Shown here: positions 34,131-43,365 of the stretch, one piece after another | Numbering within the stretch: position 1 is the first letter of the stretch | Layout: each line of letters starts with the position of its first letter | Translations under genes and position numbers: made by a program | Notes under the pieces: generated by a model | Databases searched by the model: none | Told to the model about the DNA's origin: nothing | The model's input: the letters and a program-made list of their open reading frames with translations, nothing else | Origin: Streptomyces sp. S465 | Lineage (GTDB): Bacteria > Actinomycetota > Actinomycetes > Streptomycetales > Streptomycetaceae | DNA length: 64,000 nt | Direction: 5' to 3' | Assembly: GCF_026898115.1 (NCBI RefSeq) | Contig: NZ_CP114036.1 | Location: 5,078,001-5,142,000 of the forward strand

Positions 34131-34430
34131 CTACCGCCGATCGGCAAGAGCCCACGAAGCGAGGGCGACGCCACCGGCGACGGCGAACACGGACGGCCAG
34201 GCCCCGATCTTCTTCGCCAGCGGATGCGACCCGGCGAAGGCGGCCACATACGCCGCACTCAGCGCGGCCGCCGTCCCGTTCCCCGCCTTCTCCCGCCACC
34301 CCCGAGCGGCCACCGCCCCGGCGGCGGCCAGGGCAACCCCACCCAAGGGCCGCTTCTTGGTCCACCGGGCGACCCCATACCCCCCGACCAAACCACTAGC
34401 GGCCACGACACCCGCCGGCACTCCAGCCAT
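34131..34430 (-). CDS. Small membrane protein, unknown
   Basis: A 99-residue protein from ATG 34430, chosen because GGGAGG lies 7 bases before it. It has three or four short hydrophobic helices rich in Ala and Gly (VPAGVVAASGLVGGYGVA, GGVALAAAGAVAA, ALSAAYVAAFAGS, VFAVAGGVALASWALA) separated by basic loops. No family is recognised. The polytopic layout suggests an integral membrane protein. Confidence 0.6.
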   Translation of the reverse strand: MAGVPAGVVAASGLVGGYGVARWTKKRPLGGVALAAAGAVAARGWREKAGNGTAAALSAAYVAAFAGSHPLAKKIGAWPSVFAVAGGVALASWALADRR

Positions 34431-34523
34431 CCCGATACCTCCCACTCCAAGGATCTCCTCGCCCCGACCCTACGCAGCAGGCACCCCGAACGGACCCTCG
34501 ACCCGGTCCAAGCCCAGCCGGTC

Positions 34524-34724
34524 TCAGCCCAACCGACCACTCCGCACCGCCGCGACAAAGTCCCGCCAGGCGCCACCCGAGAACCCGACCACGGGCCCAC
34601 CCGGATCCTTGGAGTCCCGCACCGCGGTCCCCTCACCGGCCAGACCGGCCACCTCGACGCAGTTGCCCCCGCTTCCGTTGCTGTAGCTGCTCTTCCGCCA
34701 TCGGCGAGGCGATATCTCAGTCAT
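34524..34724 (-). CDS. DUF397 protein (WhiJ-associated type)
   Basis: A 66-residue protein with the DUF397 signature WRKSSYSNGSGGNCVEVAGL, then VRDSKDPGGPVVGFSGGAWRDFVAAVR. Its ATG overlaps the stop codon of the upstream XRE gene by one base (TGATG), so the two are translationally coupled. In Streptomyces many such pairs exist; the small protein is thought to modulate its paired WhiJ/BldB-type regulator. The target of this pair is not known. Confidence 0.9.
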   Translation of the reverse strand: MTEISPRRWRKSSYSNGSGGNCVEVAGLAGEGTAVRDSKDPGGPVVGFSGGAWRDFVAAVRSGRLG

Positions 34725-35569
34725 CAGGACAGCCCTTCTGCTGCTCGTCTGATCAGGTCACTCGACCGCTGAGGACTCAAGGACAGAGCGCGTAGATTGT
34801 CAAACGCCTTGGCGTAGAGACCGATCTCTTCCGGACGCTCCAGATACACGGCGTCTGTCAGGCCGTCGCGGTACACCATGTCGGGGTCCTCCTGGTCCGG
34901 AAACTCCAGGATCGTAAATGCCCCTACAGCGGGGTAGCTGCCAGCGTCGAACGGCAACACTTGGATCGTGACGCTTTTCAATTGCACTAGCTTCAACAGG
35001 TTTTCACACTGGCCGCGCATGATCGCGGCGTTGCCGATGGTGTGATGCAGGACGCTCTGATGAAGGATCGCCCACAGGTCGACAGGTCTTGTGCTCGTCA
35101 GGAGGGCCTGTCGCTCCATTCGTACGTTGATCATCCGCTCGACATCGTTGGGGTCCTGATCAGGCGCAGCGAGGTGGAGTTCTCGTGCGTAGTCGGCCGT
35201 CTGGAGCAGACCGGGGACGAACTCGCACTCGTACGTGCGTAGTCCCGAGGCAGCCTGCTCCAGCCCAACGTAGACCGAAAACCACGAGGGAACAGCGCTG
35301 CCATACGCATGCCACCACCCGCGCGTCTTGGACTGCTTCGCAAGGTCTTTGAGGAGTTCACGGAGCTCATCGGACGTTCCGTAGAACCGGCAGAGGGCAT
35401 CGACGTCCGATGGCTGCACACGACCTTGGCCAGTCTCTAACCGGTTGACCTTCGAACCACTCCAGTCCAGTTCCTCGCCCACCTGGCTACAGGTGAGCTG
35501 GTGTTCCTCACGAAGTTTCTTGAGCTCGATCGCCAGGCGACGGCGTCGAGCGGTGGGTGATCCGGGCAC
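34724..35569 (-). CDS. XRE/DUF5753 transcriptional regulator (WhiJ-like)
   Basis: A 281-residue protein from ATG 35569. The N-terminal helix-turn-helix (about 12-65) contains LTCSQVGEELDWSGSKVNRL. The DUF5753 domain (about 95-275) contains FVPGLLQTADYARELH, RQALLTSTRPVDLWAILHQS and FDAGSYPAVGAFTILEF. These features define the WhiJ-like family that represses development or antibiotic genes with a DUF397 partner. Base composition is more A/T-rich than the core genes to the left. Confidence 0.92.
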   Translation of the reverse strand: MPGSPTARRRRLAIELKKLREEHQLTCSQVGEELDWSGSKVNRLETGQGRVQPSDVDALCRFYGTSDELRELLKDLAKQSKTRGWWHAYGSAVPSWFSVYVGLEQAASGLRTYECEFVPGLLQTADYARELHLAAPDQDPNDVERMINVRMERQALLTSTRPVDLWAILHQSVLHHTIGNAAIMRGQCENLLKLVQLKSVTIQVLPFDAGSYPAVGAFTILEFPDQEDPDMVYRDGLTDAVYLERPEEIGLYAKAFDNLRALSLSPQRSSDLIRRAAEGLS

Positions 35570-35766
35570 GCTGACTCCTCAATTCATTGGGCCGTTCAGT
35601 CTTGTCGGACGGCTGGAGGCCCGCCATCACTCGATCGAGCGAATCCGTATGTGCACATTGCATGCCGGGATGTGCGGTGCCATGCTCTCACATGGAGTAA
35701 CCGAAAGCCACCACGTCGTCGCCATCGGTGATTGTTGGGTGGCAACCCAACGGCAAAGGCTGAGTC

Positions 35767-36417
35767 ATGGTCATCGGACACTGCATGTCGAGGAAGGCGT
35801 GGGATCTTCCCTTCCTCGCGGAACCTAGCGAAGTGGCAGCCCTACGGCGGATCGTGCGTACGCATCTGACGCTGTGGGGGCTGCCTGACGTTATTGAGGT
35901 GGCACAGATGTGCGTCACCGAACTCGTCGCCAACGTCATCACGCACATCGGCCCCGGCACTCCAACGACGTTGGTAGTCGCCATGAATGGCACGCATGTG
36001 CGCCTTGAGGTCCACGATCCGGATGGCAGCGCGTTGCCGACACTGCTCAGCGCGACAACTACAGCCGAGTCGGGGCGCGGCTTGGCATTAGTCACGGCGA
36101 TGGCAGACCGTTGGGGGGTGATCCCGACCGAGAAAGGCAAGACGACCTGGTGCGAGATCGCCACCGAGCTCTCGCGGAACGATGCCCATGTGGACAAGCC
36201 TCAAGTCCATCGCGCCGAAGCCCTGCTCGCCCTCTATGGCCCATCGGTAGCCCAGCCAAGCTCTCTAACTCGACTGGGGCTGGCGAACTGGGAAGAGGCA
36301 GCGATTACGGTGATTACCGACTTGCTCCACTGGTTTCGCGCCCATGGGCAGGACCCGGATACAGCCTTGGACCGAGCCCAGATGCACTTCGAGGCAGAGC
36401 TGCACGCGGCCGGTTGA
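35767..36417 (+). CDS. HATPase-type ATP-binding protein (RsbW/AbaA-like)
   Basis: A 216-residue protein from ATG 35767 (ATG 35785 is an alternative). The GHKL ATPase domain covers about residues 20-140, with the N box ELVANVITH, the G1 box VHDPDGS and the G2-like ESGRGLALVTAMADRWG. This resembles anti-sigma kinases. A roughly 75-residue helical C-terminal extension follows. It is divergent from the WhiJ-like gene, the classical third member of such loci. Its stop codon is one base from the stop of the helicase gene on the other strand. Confidence 0.88.
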   Translation: MVIGHCMSRKAWDLPFLAEPSEVAALRRIVRTHLTLWGLPDVIEVAQMCVTELVANVITHIGPGTPTTLVVAMNGTHVRLEVHDPDGSALPTLLSATTTAESGRGLALVTAMADRWGVIPTEKGKTTWCEIATELSRNDAHVDKPQVHRAEALLALYGPSVAQPSSLTRLGLANWEEAAITVITDLLHWFRAHGQDPDTALDRAQMHFEAELHAAG

Positions 36418-36418
36418 G

Positions 36419-39400
36419 CTACCCCGCTGCGATGGCCGAGTAGGTCCAGACATCGGCGGGCAGCTCATGTTGGAGCCGCCAGACGATGCCCATGGGCTTA
36501 CTGCCCTCGTGGGATTCGTATTCGGCAGGACCGAGCAGCATCCAGGGCTGAGGCCCCCCGATGTCCGTCTTCTTGTAGCGCCGCACAAAGAGCAGCACAT
36601 GCGATCCACGCGCTTTGTGCTGCTGGTAGCGCTGTCCGGTGGGCGAAGAGTCAGACGTTTGGTTCTGCGATTCCCAGTGGAAGCGGTCCGGGCTCATCGC
36701 AAAGTCCTTGTATCGGGTCTGTGGTGAGAAGTCCTTATCGTCCTTCTCGAGTGTGATCAGGAGCGCATCCGTCTGTATCCCTTCGCACCACTTCACGCCC
36801 TCGCGGAAATTCCCTGGCAGGAAGCCGCCTACCGCTGCCTGGCCAAGGGCGGGCAGGATCTCCTCCCGGCTGTACGAGGCATGGATGGCCAGCGGAACGC
36901 CGCTGTGCTCGCCGAGGAGCGGGATCGGGTAGTGGTCGGTGTGCTCCAGGTTGTACGCCAATACGTGGCTCAGTTCACGTCGGAAGGCTTTCTGCTGGCG
37001 CAATGACGCGAAGCCATCGGCATAGCTGCTGAACCCACCGCCCAGCGGCCACAAGGAGAAGAAGAGCATCCGTGCATACGCTTGCCCTGATGCGTCGAGC
37101 GAGTCGTAATCCGGGGCCTCATCGGCGAGCATCCGACGGTAGGCATTCACGCGTTGTGGGTCGCTGACATGGAGAAACGCTGAGACGCGCTTGAGAAGTG
37201 CAGCTTCTCCTTCGGGTGGCTCGTCGGTGAGGAGATTGGCTCGCCGCAACAGACTCGTCCATGAGTTGTTAGCCCGGTAGAGCTCCTTGAGCTCGCGGCG
37301 ACTCTCCCGAAGGTAGGCGTCGAGTCGCGGCTCGGCGTATGCCGCGACCTCTGCCGCCAACTGGCGTACGTTGACGTTGATCTGGCTTCTGATGTTGTCC
37401 AGGATCCGTTCCTTGGACTTTCGGTCCAGGATGATCTGGCAGCCGGAAGGAAGCTGAGGGAAGTCTCGCTCCATGTGCTCCGTCAGCCGGTTACGGGTGA
37501 AGTTCGTCAGTGCACGGAACTGCTCCTCGAAGCGGAACTCTTTACGGTGCTGCCCGATGAAGTCGAGCACCGTCAGGACCGGCTTGCCTGGTGTGCGTCG
37601 CAAGCCTCGGCCGAGCTGCTGGAGGAAGACCGTGGCGCTGGACGTGGGACGTAGCAGGAGGAGAGTGTCTACGTCAGGGACGTCGAGCCCCTCGTTGAAG
37701 AGGTCGACCGAGAAGAGGACCTGTACGTTGCCTTCACGGAGATCCCTGAGGGCCTGGGCGCGCTCGTTGGCAGGAGTTGAGCCGTCGAGGGCCTTGGCGT
37801 TGATACCCGCCTGACGGAAGAAGTCAGCCATGAAGTGGGCGTGCGCCACGGTGACACAGAAGCCCAGGGCCCGCATGGCTCCCGGGTCGGTCACCTTCTC
37901 TTGGACGGCCTTGACGATGAGTCGAGCTCGAGCGTGGTTGCCGGTATAGACCTCGCTGAGCTCACTTGTTACGTAGGAGCCCTGCTTCCAGGTGAGCCCT
38001 TCGAGATCGGTGTTGTCCGCGATGCCGAAGTAGTGGAACGGACTGAGGAGGTCGTTCTCCAGCGCTTCCCACAACCGCATCTCGGCTGCGATGTGGCCGT
38101 CGAAGAACTCATCCTGAACGTTCCTGCCGTCCATCCGCTCGGGTGTGGCGGTCAGGCCAAGAAGCTCGATGGGCTCGAAATAGTCGATAATGCGCCGGTA
38201 CGTTGGGGAAACGCCGTGGTGGAATTCATCGATGACCACCACATCGAAGTGGTCGGGAGCGAACTCCTCCAGGGCCCGGGCGTTGAGGGACTGCACGCTG
38301 GCGAAGACATGGGTCCAGTCCCTCGGCGACTCTCCTCCGAACAGCAGCTCGCCGAAGTTCGCGTCGTCGAGCACCTCCTGGTAGGTGCGCAGCGATTGCT
38401 TGAGGATCTCCTGGCGATGTGCCACGAAGAGGATGCTGAGGGGACGTCCTTGGTGGGCGCGCTTCAGCGCCTTGTAGTCGAGGGCCGCCATCACCGTCTT
38501 ACCGGTCCCGGTCGCTGCGACGAGCAAGTTCTTGTGCCGGCCGTGGATGTCACGCTCGATACGGAGCCGTTCGAGCATGTCTTGCTGATGGGGGTACGGC
38601 CGTACTTCGAGGCCGGACAGGCTGATGGCGTGGGTGTCGCTCTTCTGCTTACCGCTGGCCAAGGTGAGAGCCTCGTCCAACCGGATGGCATCGCGCTCGG
38701 GGTCGTAGGTCTCAAAGGCGGGCTCAGCCCAGTACGAGTCGAACGTTGCCTCGAACTTCCGCAACACGGGTGGCGTCGCTACGGATGACAGACGGACATT
38801 CCACTCCAAGCCATCGAGAAGTGCCGCCTTGGAGAGGTTGGAACTCCCCACGTAGGCAGTGTCGTAGCCGCTGTTCCGTCGAAACAGCCATGCCTTGGCA
38901 TGGAGACGCGTGGACCGTGACTCGTAGTTGACCTTGACCTCGGCATTGAACTCCGTGACGAGGCGATCCAGTGCACGTCGCTCCGTGGCGCCGATGTAGG
39001 TGGTCGTGATGACACGTATCGGCACTCCACGATCGCGAGCAGCCTTGAGCGACTCTTCCAGGATGCGTAGACCATGCCACTTCACGAACGCACAGAGCAG
39101 ATCGATACGGTCGGCCGTGGCCAGCTCGGCCCGCAACTCGAAGCCCAGGTTCGGGTCTTCCGGCGCGTTGGTGATGAGCGCTGTCTCGGAAAGCGGGGTG
39201 GCCGGACGAATGCTGTAGACACCTTGCGCTTCCTGCTCTGCGATGGCCGTCAGCTGATGAGGCCCGTCCGCGACAAGGTCTACCCACTGCTTGGTTCCAT
39301 CGAGGGTGCTGATCGACTCAAGGATGTGATTGGCCGCGACGACCTGCTCTGCGGGTGGCAGACCGATGAAGATCTGGCGGACGGTCTCGCCGATGTGACG

Positions 39401-39559
39401 TGCGAGTACATGAGGTGAGGAGTGCTCGCCGACCCTCTGTCGGATGGTCTTCCATCCGCTGGCATCCAGAGCGTTGAGCTGCTCCTCGACCCGGGAGGTG
39501 ATCAGCCGCTCGTACAGCCCGGGCACCGGCGTCGTCTGGTCCGCAGGGTGATCGGCCAT
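36419..39559 (-). CDS. PLD nuclease-SF2 helicase-DUF3427 protein (defence-type)
   Basis: A 1046-residue multidomain protein from ATG 39559 with GAGGAG upstream. A PLD-type HKD nuclease motif reads LHAKAWLF (His220, Lys222) and YVGSSNLSKAAL (238-241). The SF2 helicase core has AATGTGKT (349-355), VVIDEFHH (DEFH 444-447), GLTATPERMDG and QQLGRGLRRTPGK. The DUF3427 C-terminus follows (about 680-1040). This architecture is frequent in defence islands and near restriction systems. It probably translocates on and cuts foreign DNA, but that is inference. The SRA-nuclease gene ends 110 bp upstream on the same strand, so the two may be one transcript. Confidence 0.88.
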   Translation of the reverse strand: MADHPADQTTPVPGLYERLITSRVEEQLNALDASGWKTIRQRVGEHSSPHVLARHIGETVRQIFIGLPPAEQVVAANHILESISTLDGTKQWVDLVADGPHQLTAIAEQEAQGVYSIRPATPLSETALITNAPEDPNLGFELRAELATADRIDLLCAFVKWHGLRILEESLKAARDRGVPIRVITTTYIGATERRALDRLVTEFNAEVKVNYESRSTRLHAKAWLFRRNSGYDTAYVGSSNLSKAALLDGLEWNVRLSSVATPPVLRKFEATFDSYWAEPAFETYDPERDAIRLDEALTLASGKQKSDTHAISLSGLEVRPYPHQQDMLERLRIERDIHGRHKNLLVAATGTGKTVMAALDYKALKRAHQGRPLSILFVAHRQEILKQSLRTYQEVLDDANFGELLFGGESPRDWTHVFASVQSLNARALEEFAPDHFDVVVIDEFHHGVSPTYRRIIDYFEPIELLGLTATPERMDGRNVQDEFFDGHIAAEMRLWEALENDLLSPFHYFGIADNTDLEGLTWKQGSYVTSELSEVYTGNHARARLIVKAVQEKVTDPGAMRALGFCVTVAHAHFMADFFRQAGINAKALDGSTPANERAQALRDLREGNVQVLFSVDLFNEGLDVPDVDTLLLLRPTSSATVFLQQLGRGLRRTPGKPVLTVLDFIGQHRKEFRFEEQFRALTNFTRNRLTEHMERDFPQLPSGCQIILDRKSKERILDNIRSQINVNVRQLAAEVAAYAEPRLDAYLRESRRELKELYRANNSWTSLLRRANLLTDEPPEGEAALLKRVSAFLHVSDPQRVNAYRRMLADEAPDYDSLDASGQAYARMLFFSLWPLGGGFSSYADGFASLRQQKAFRRELSHVLAYNLEHTDHYPIPLLGEHSGVPLAIHASYSREEILPALGQAAVGGFLPGNFREGVKWCEGIQTDALLITLEKDDKDFSPQTRYKDFAMSPDRFHWESQNQTSDSSPTGQRYQQHKARGSHVLLFVRRYKKTDIGGPQPWMLLGPAEYESHEGSKPMGIVWRLQHELPADVWTYSAIAAG

Positions 39560-39668
39560 GGGCAGCTCTCCTCGGGGTCGGCTCAGTGGTGCAGCTGTTG
39601 TACCAATCGCATCTGACGACGCGCTCGAACAGCGCGAGCAGGAAGAGCCGTTGGCCTGATACCTGGTG

Positions 39669-40601
39669 TCATGGGTGGTTGTTATCGAATGCTTCTCCGT
39701 CGCGCCAGATTACTGTCGCACCGGACATATTGCACAGGTCGATCAGGTCTTGCCTGGGGCGCGAGGGCAGCAGTACTGCCAGGGACGGCGCAGGCGTGAT
39801 GTACCGGCGATAGTCGTAGAGCTGCCCTATGGCCATGCGCACCGCTTCGCGACTCACACTGCCCTTGGCCTCGACCAAGACTTGGTCGGTGGTGTCGAAA
39901 AGATCGGTGTAGAGGGCCCTGACCTCACCCGCCGGGATGATCTTCTTGCGCGTCACGGTGTGCCCACGCTCCACCAAATAGTCGCGATACGCCCCGACCA
40001 GGGGCGCCTCACGCCGCTCGGCTTCGCGCTCCTCCCCCTTCGAGTTGACGAGCATGCGTTCAGTCTGGTGGTTTTCGACCTCGACGTCCTCGACCACATC
40101 GTCCTTGCGCGGGGTAAACGCGAGGTCCTCACCGAGCTTCGCCGCCGTGCCGACCGGCTTGAGCCGGAACATGATCACGCTGCGCGTCTCGCCCTTGGCG
40201 TCTGGCGAGTCCCGGTAGTACCAGGGGGTATCCGTAGCGAGCGTGAACTCTCCTACGTAGGCCACGAGGCCCTTGGCGACTGAGTCAAACAGGTGCAGGG
40301 CGCGCCCGTCGTGTACATGGTTCAGGACGGCTAGGTTTCCTCGGACCATCCTCTGGTCGCCCGTCTGACCTTCGCCGGTGTAGTGGTAACAGCCGTCTGT
40401 TCCCCAACCGTCGAAGTAGCCCACCTTGTGGCCTCGGCTGGGATCGGTGAACAGCAGAACGTTTGGCGTCAAGCGCGAGTGTGCGATCCCCCCTTGGGGA
40501 CTGCCACCGTAGACGGCTTGTATCTCCTTACGCTTGCGCTTCTGGCCAGGCGCGATGTCCAAAGTGGGTCCCCCAAGGGCCAAGAATGATGGTCGACCCA
40601 A
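39669..40601 (-). CDS. SRA-like / PD-(D/E)XK endonuclease, probable modification-dependent restriction enzyme
   Basis: A 310-residue frame; its first codon is TTG 40601 and TTG 40562 (residue 14) is an alternative, so the start is uncertain. The N-terminal half contains YHYTGEGQTGDQ (73-83), GNLAVLNHVHDGRALHLF and GLVAYVGEF, the signature of the SRA-like modified-base reader of McrA-type enzymes. The C-terminal half has a PD-(D/E)XK core, DLFDTTDQVLVEAKGS (233-248), and the helix REAVRMAIGQLYDYRRY. Together these suggest a type IV enzyme cutting DNA with modified cytosine. It lies upstream of the PLD-helicase gene. Confidence 0.8.
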   Translation of the reverse strand: MGRPSFLALGGPTLDIAPGQKRKRKEIQAVYGGSPQGGIAHSRLTPNVLLFTDPSRGHKVGYFDGWGTDGCYHYTGEGQTGDQRMVRGNLAVLNHVHDGRALHLFDSVAKGLVAYVGEFTLATDTPWYYRDSPDAKGETRSVIMFRLKPVGTAAKLGEDLAFTPRKDDVVEDVEVENHQTERMLVNSKGEEREAERREAPLVGAYRDYLVERGHTVTRKKIIPAGEVRALYTDLFDTTDQVLVEAKGSVSREAVRMAIGQLYDYRRYITPAPSLAVLLPSRPRQDLIDLCNMSGATVIWRDGEAFDNNHP

Positions 40602-40680
40602 GAGGCTAGTCCTATAAGCCTACTAATTCAGGTATGAGACTGCCCTGGCGTGCCGGGGCGGACCTGGAGAGAGCGGGAGG

Positions 40681-42450
40681 TTACAGACGGCCTCCGGGGC
40701 CGCCGGGGCCGTGCGGGACCGAAGTGGGGTGGGCCGTCGGCGGGGTCGTGGGGGGTTGGGGGCCCTGCGGGGGAGGGGTGGCCCACGGGGCGTAGGTGGG
40801 ATGGACCCCGTATTGCGGCTGCTGGCCGTAGCCGTATCCGTATCCGGTGCCGCTTCCGTGCTCTTGGCCCTGCCCGGCTCCGTAGCCGTAGCCGTATCCG
40901 CCGCCGGACGGCCCCGTGGGCCAGTACGGTGCGGGCGTCGTGCCCGGGGGTGGGTGGGGGACGAAGCGGGGGCGGGGGAGGGGGACCGAGAGGGCCGCGT
41001 GGGCCAGGGCGGGCTGGGCGGTTTCGCGCCGCTCCCAGAGGCGGTCCAGCAGCTCCTTCTCGCGGGTGGTGAAGTCCGGGCCCGCCGTGCCCCGGTACGC
41101 GCGCCGCCGCAGAAGGGCCAGTGAGGTCGCGTAGGCGGTGTACTCGCCGACCGTACGGGCCGCCGCCGCGCCCTGGGTGCGGCGGGCGAGGTCCCGGGCG
41201 ATGCCGCGGGCGCGCATCGAGGACAGCGCGATGGGCTCGGGCGGGGTGAGCCAGCCGGCGGCCTGGTAGGCCGCGAGCTGCTCCCGTATGGCGCGCAGCT
41301 CCTTGCCGCGGGACCAGATGGTCAGCCAGGTCAGCAGTCCGAACACCGGGACCATGAAGAGGGCGTAGACGATGAGGAAGCCGTAGCCGCCGAGGCTCGC
41401 CGAGCCGTTCCAGACGCCGTGCAGGACCATCGCGCCCAGCAGCATCGCGATCGGTATGAGGACGCGGCGGACGCGCTGGTGCCGCGCCGTCGCGGCGGCT
41501 ATGCCGAAGCCGACGCCGGTCATCGAGGTGAAGAGAGGGTGCGCGAAGGGGGACATCACGGCGCGGATGAAGAAGGTCGCGGCCGTGGTCGACCGGATGC
41601 CGGAGTAGCCGAGCGTCTGGTCGCTGACGAAGGCCGAGCCGAGGTAGAGGATGTTCTCGGTGAAGGCGAAGCCGGTGGCGGTGATTCCGGCGACGACGAC
41701 CCCGTCGACCAGCCCGTTGAAGTCGCGGCGGCGGAAGAGGAAGAGCAGCAGGACGGCGGCCGCCTTGGCGCTCTCCTCCACGAACGGCGCGACGAAGGTG
41801 GCGCCCCAGGCGTCGGCGTCGGCCTGGCCGCTGGAGGACGAGGAGTCCACGGTGGTCATGAGCCACTCGGTGGCGAAGCCGTTCGCTATCAGCGCGACCA
41901 GCGTCGCGGCGCACGCCCCCCAGGCGAAGGCGAACAAAAGGTTTCGCCGGGGCTTGGGGTCCACGCGGTCCAGCCACCCGAAGACCGCGATGATCAGGGG
42001 CACGGGGAGGACGGCGAGGCCGAGCCCCACCAGGAAACCCTTGGTGCCCGTCTGCTCACGCACCAGCGCCAGGATGATCAGGCCGGAGAGCGAGAGCAGG
42101 CCGGTGAGCGCGGTGGCCCGGAGCGCCCTGTTGTCCCAGAGGCGGGCGAGGCGGCCGCCCGGCCCCCACAGGCGCTGGCGCGGCGGATGCGGCCAGCCCG
42201 CCGGGGCGGCGCCGGCGTCGAACCACGGGTGCGGGCCGCCGCCGTACGGACCTCCGTAGGGCGTGCCGTGCGTACCGGGCGGAGCGCTGTACGGGGCCTC
42301 CTGCGGGGCACCGGGCGGAGCGCTGTGGGGAGCCTCGTACGAGGCGCCGCGCGGAGCGCCGGGTGCCTCGCTCGGTGTGCCGGGCGGAGCCTCGTGCGGC
42401 GGCGTGGCCGGTGGATCGGGCGGTTCTTGCGGGGACGGGGACTGATGCAC
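40681..42450 (-). CDS. PrsW-family intramembrane metalloprotease
   Basis: A 589-residue protein. GTG 42450 is preferred: TAGGGT lies 7 bases upstream in a leaderless layout. The frame itself continues to 42501. A Pro-rich disordered N-terminus (about 90 residues) precedes eight or so membrane helices. Conserved PrsW motifs are FVEESAKAAAVLLL (EExxK), FAFTENILY (ExxxY) and MVLHGVWNGS (HxxxN). The C-terminal tail is Gly/Tyr/Pro-rich (GYGYGYG). PrsW proteases cut anti-sigma factors or other membrane proteins; the target here is unknown. Confidence 0.9.
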   Translation of the reverse strand: MHQSPSPQEPPDPPATPPHEAPPGTPSEAPGAPRGASYEAPHSAPPGAPQEAPYSAPPGTHGTPYGGPYGGGPHPWFDAGAAPAGWPHPPRQRLWGPGGRLARLWDNRALRATALTGLLSLSGLIILALVREQTGTKGFLVGLGLAVLPVPLIIAVFGWLDRVDPKPRRNLLFAFAWGACAATLVALIANGFATEWLMTTVDSSSSSGQADADAWGATFVAPFVEESAKAAAVLLLFLFRRRDFNGLVDGVVVAGITATGFAFTENILYLGSAFVSDQTLGYSGIRSTTAATFFIRAVMSPFAHPLFTSMTGVGFGIAAATARHQRVRRVLIPIAMLLGAMVLHGVWNGSASLGGYGFLIVYALFMVPVFGLLTWLTIWSRGKELRAIREQLAAYQAAGWLTPPEPIALSSMRARGIARDLARRTQGAAAARTVGEYTAYATSLALLRRRAYRGTAGPDFTTREKELLDRLWERRETAQPALAHAALSVPLPRPRFVPHPPPGTTPAPYWPTGPSGGGYGYGYGAGQGQEHGSGTGYGYGYGQQPQYGVHPTYAPWATPPPQGPQPPTTPPTAHPTSVPHGPGGPGGRL

Positions 42451-42514
42451 TCGACCGACCCTAACGAAAGGGAGAAGAGGGGACTCGGGGTATATGCCCA
42501 CCCCCTTGGGGCCG

Positions 42515-43330
42515 TTATGTGTCGTTGCGGCGGAAGATCAGGTCATGGACGAGGTGCCCCTTGTCCAGCCCCTGGCTCTCGAACTTGGTGAGCGGCCGGA
42601 AGTCCGGGCGCGGGGTGTAGCCACCGTCGGGCTGGGAGTTGTCGAAGGCGGGGCTCGCGGAGAGGACCTCCAGCATCTGCTCCGCGTACGGCTCCCAGTC
42701 GGTCGCGCAGTGCAGCAGGGCGCCGGGCCTCATCCGGGTGGCGGCCAGCTCGATGAACTCGGGCTGGATGAGGCGGCGCTTGTGGTGCCGCTTCTTGGGC
42801 CAGGGGTCGGGGAAGAAGACCCGCAGCCCGGAGAGCGAGGCGGGGGCCAGCATCTCGCGGAGCAGGATGATCGCGTCGCCGTTGGCGACCCGTATGTTGT
42901 CCAGGCCGTTCCGCTCCGCGAGCGCGAGCAGATTGCCCTGGCCGGGGGTGTGGACGTCGGCGGCGAGGATGCCCGTGCCGGGGTCGGCGGCGGCCATCTG
43001 CGCGGTGGCCTCGCCCATGCCGAAACCGATCTCCAGGACGACGGGGAGGCCGGGGCGCGGGCCCGCCTCGGTGGCGAACAGCTCACCGAGGTCGATACGG
43101 CTCAGCCCGTCGATGTCCAGGCCCCACTGCTGCCACAGGCGGCGCAGCGCCTCGCCCTGGCCCGCGGTCACCCGGCCGCGGCGGGGGCGGAAAGAGCGGA
43201 TGCGGCGCTCGTGGTGCGAGCCGGCCGGATCGGCCGCGGGGCCGCCGGGGAACAGGGGCTCGCCGCGGTCACGGGGGGCGGGCAGCGTGCGCTCCGCGCG
43301 GGGGCCGGGGGCGGTGGGGTTCTCGGACAC
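42515..43330 (-). CDS. trmB: tRNA (guanine-N7)-methyltransferase TrmB
   Basis: Methylates G46 in the variable loop of tRNAs. A 271-residue protein from GTG 43330. An N-terminal disordered extension (about 60 residues) is common in Streptomyces TrmB. The SAM motif is VVLEIGFGMGEAT, then the family signature VFFPDPWPKKRHHKRR, IQPEFIELAA, and the C-terminal TKFESQGLDKGH. The gene is 64 bases from the PrsW-type gene and reads the same way. A repeat-filled gap lies upstream. Confidence 0.95.
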   Translation of the reverse strand: MSENPTAPGPRAERTLPAPRDRGEPLFPGGPAADPAGSHHERRIRSFRPRRGRVTAGQGEALRRLWQQWGLDIDGLSRIDLGELFATEAGPRPGLPVVLEIGFGMGEATAQMAAADPGTGILAADVHTPGQGNLLALAERNGLDNIRVANGDAIILLREMLAPASLSGLRVFFPDPWPKKRHHKRRLIQPEFIELAATRMRPGALLHCATDWEPYAEQMLEVLSASPAFDNSQPDGGYTPRPDFRPLTKFESQGLDKGHLVHDLIFRRNDT

Positions 43331-43365
43331 AGTGCTTCGATTCTACGGGCGCGGGTGGGTGGGGC

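Noticed and set aside
31660..34365. A 901-codon minus-strand frame
   Set aside because: It spans the antisense of two solid genes (M23 peptidase and aldo/keto reductase) and the terminator between them.
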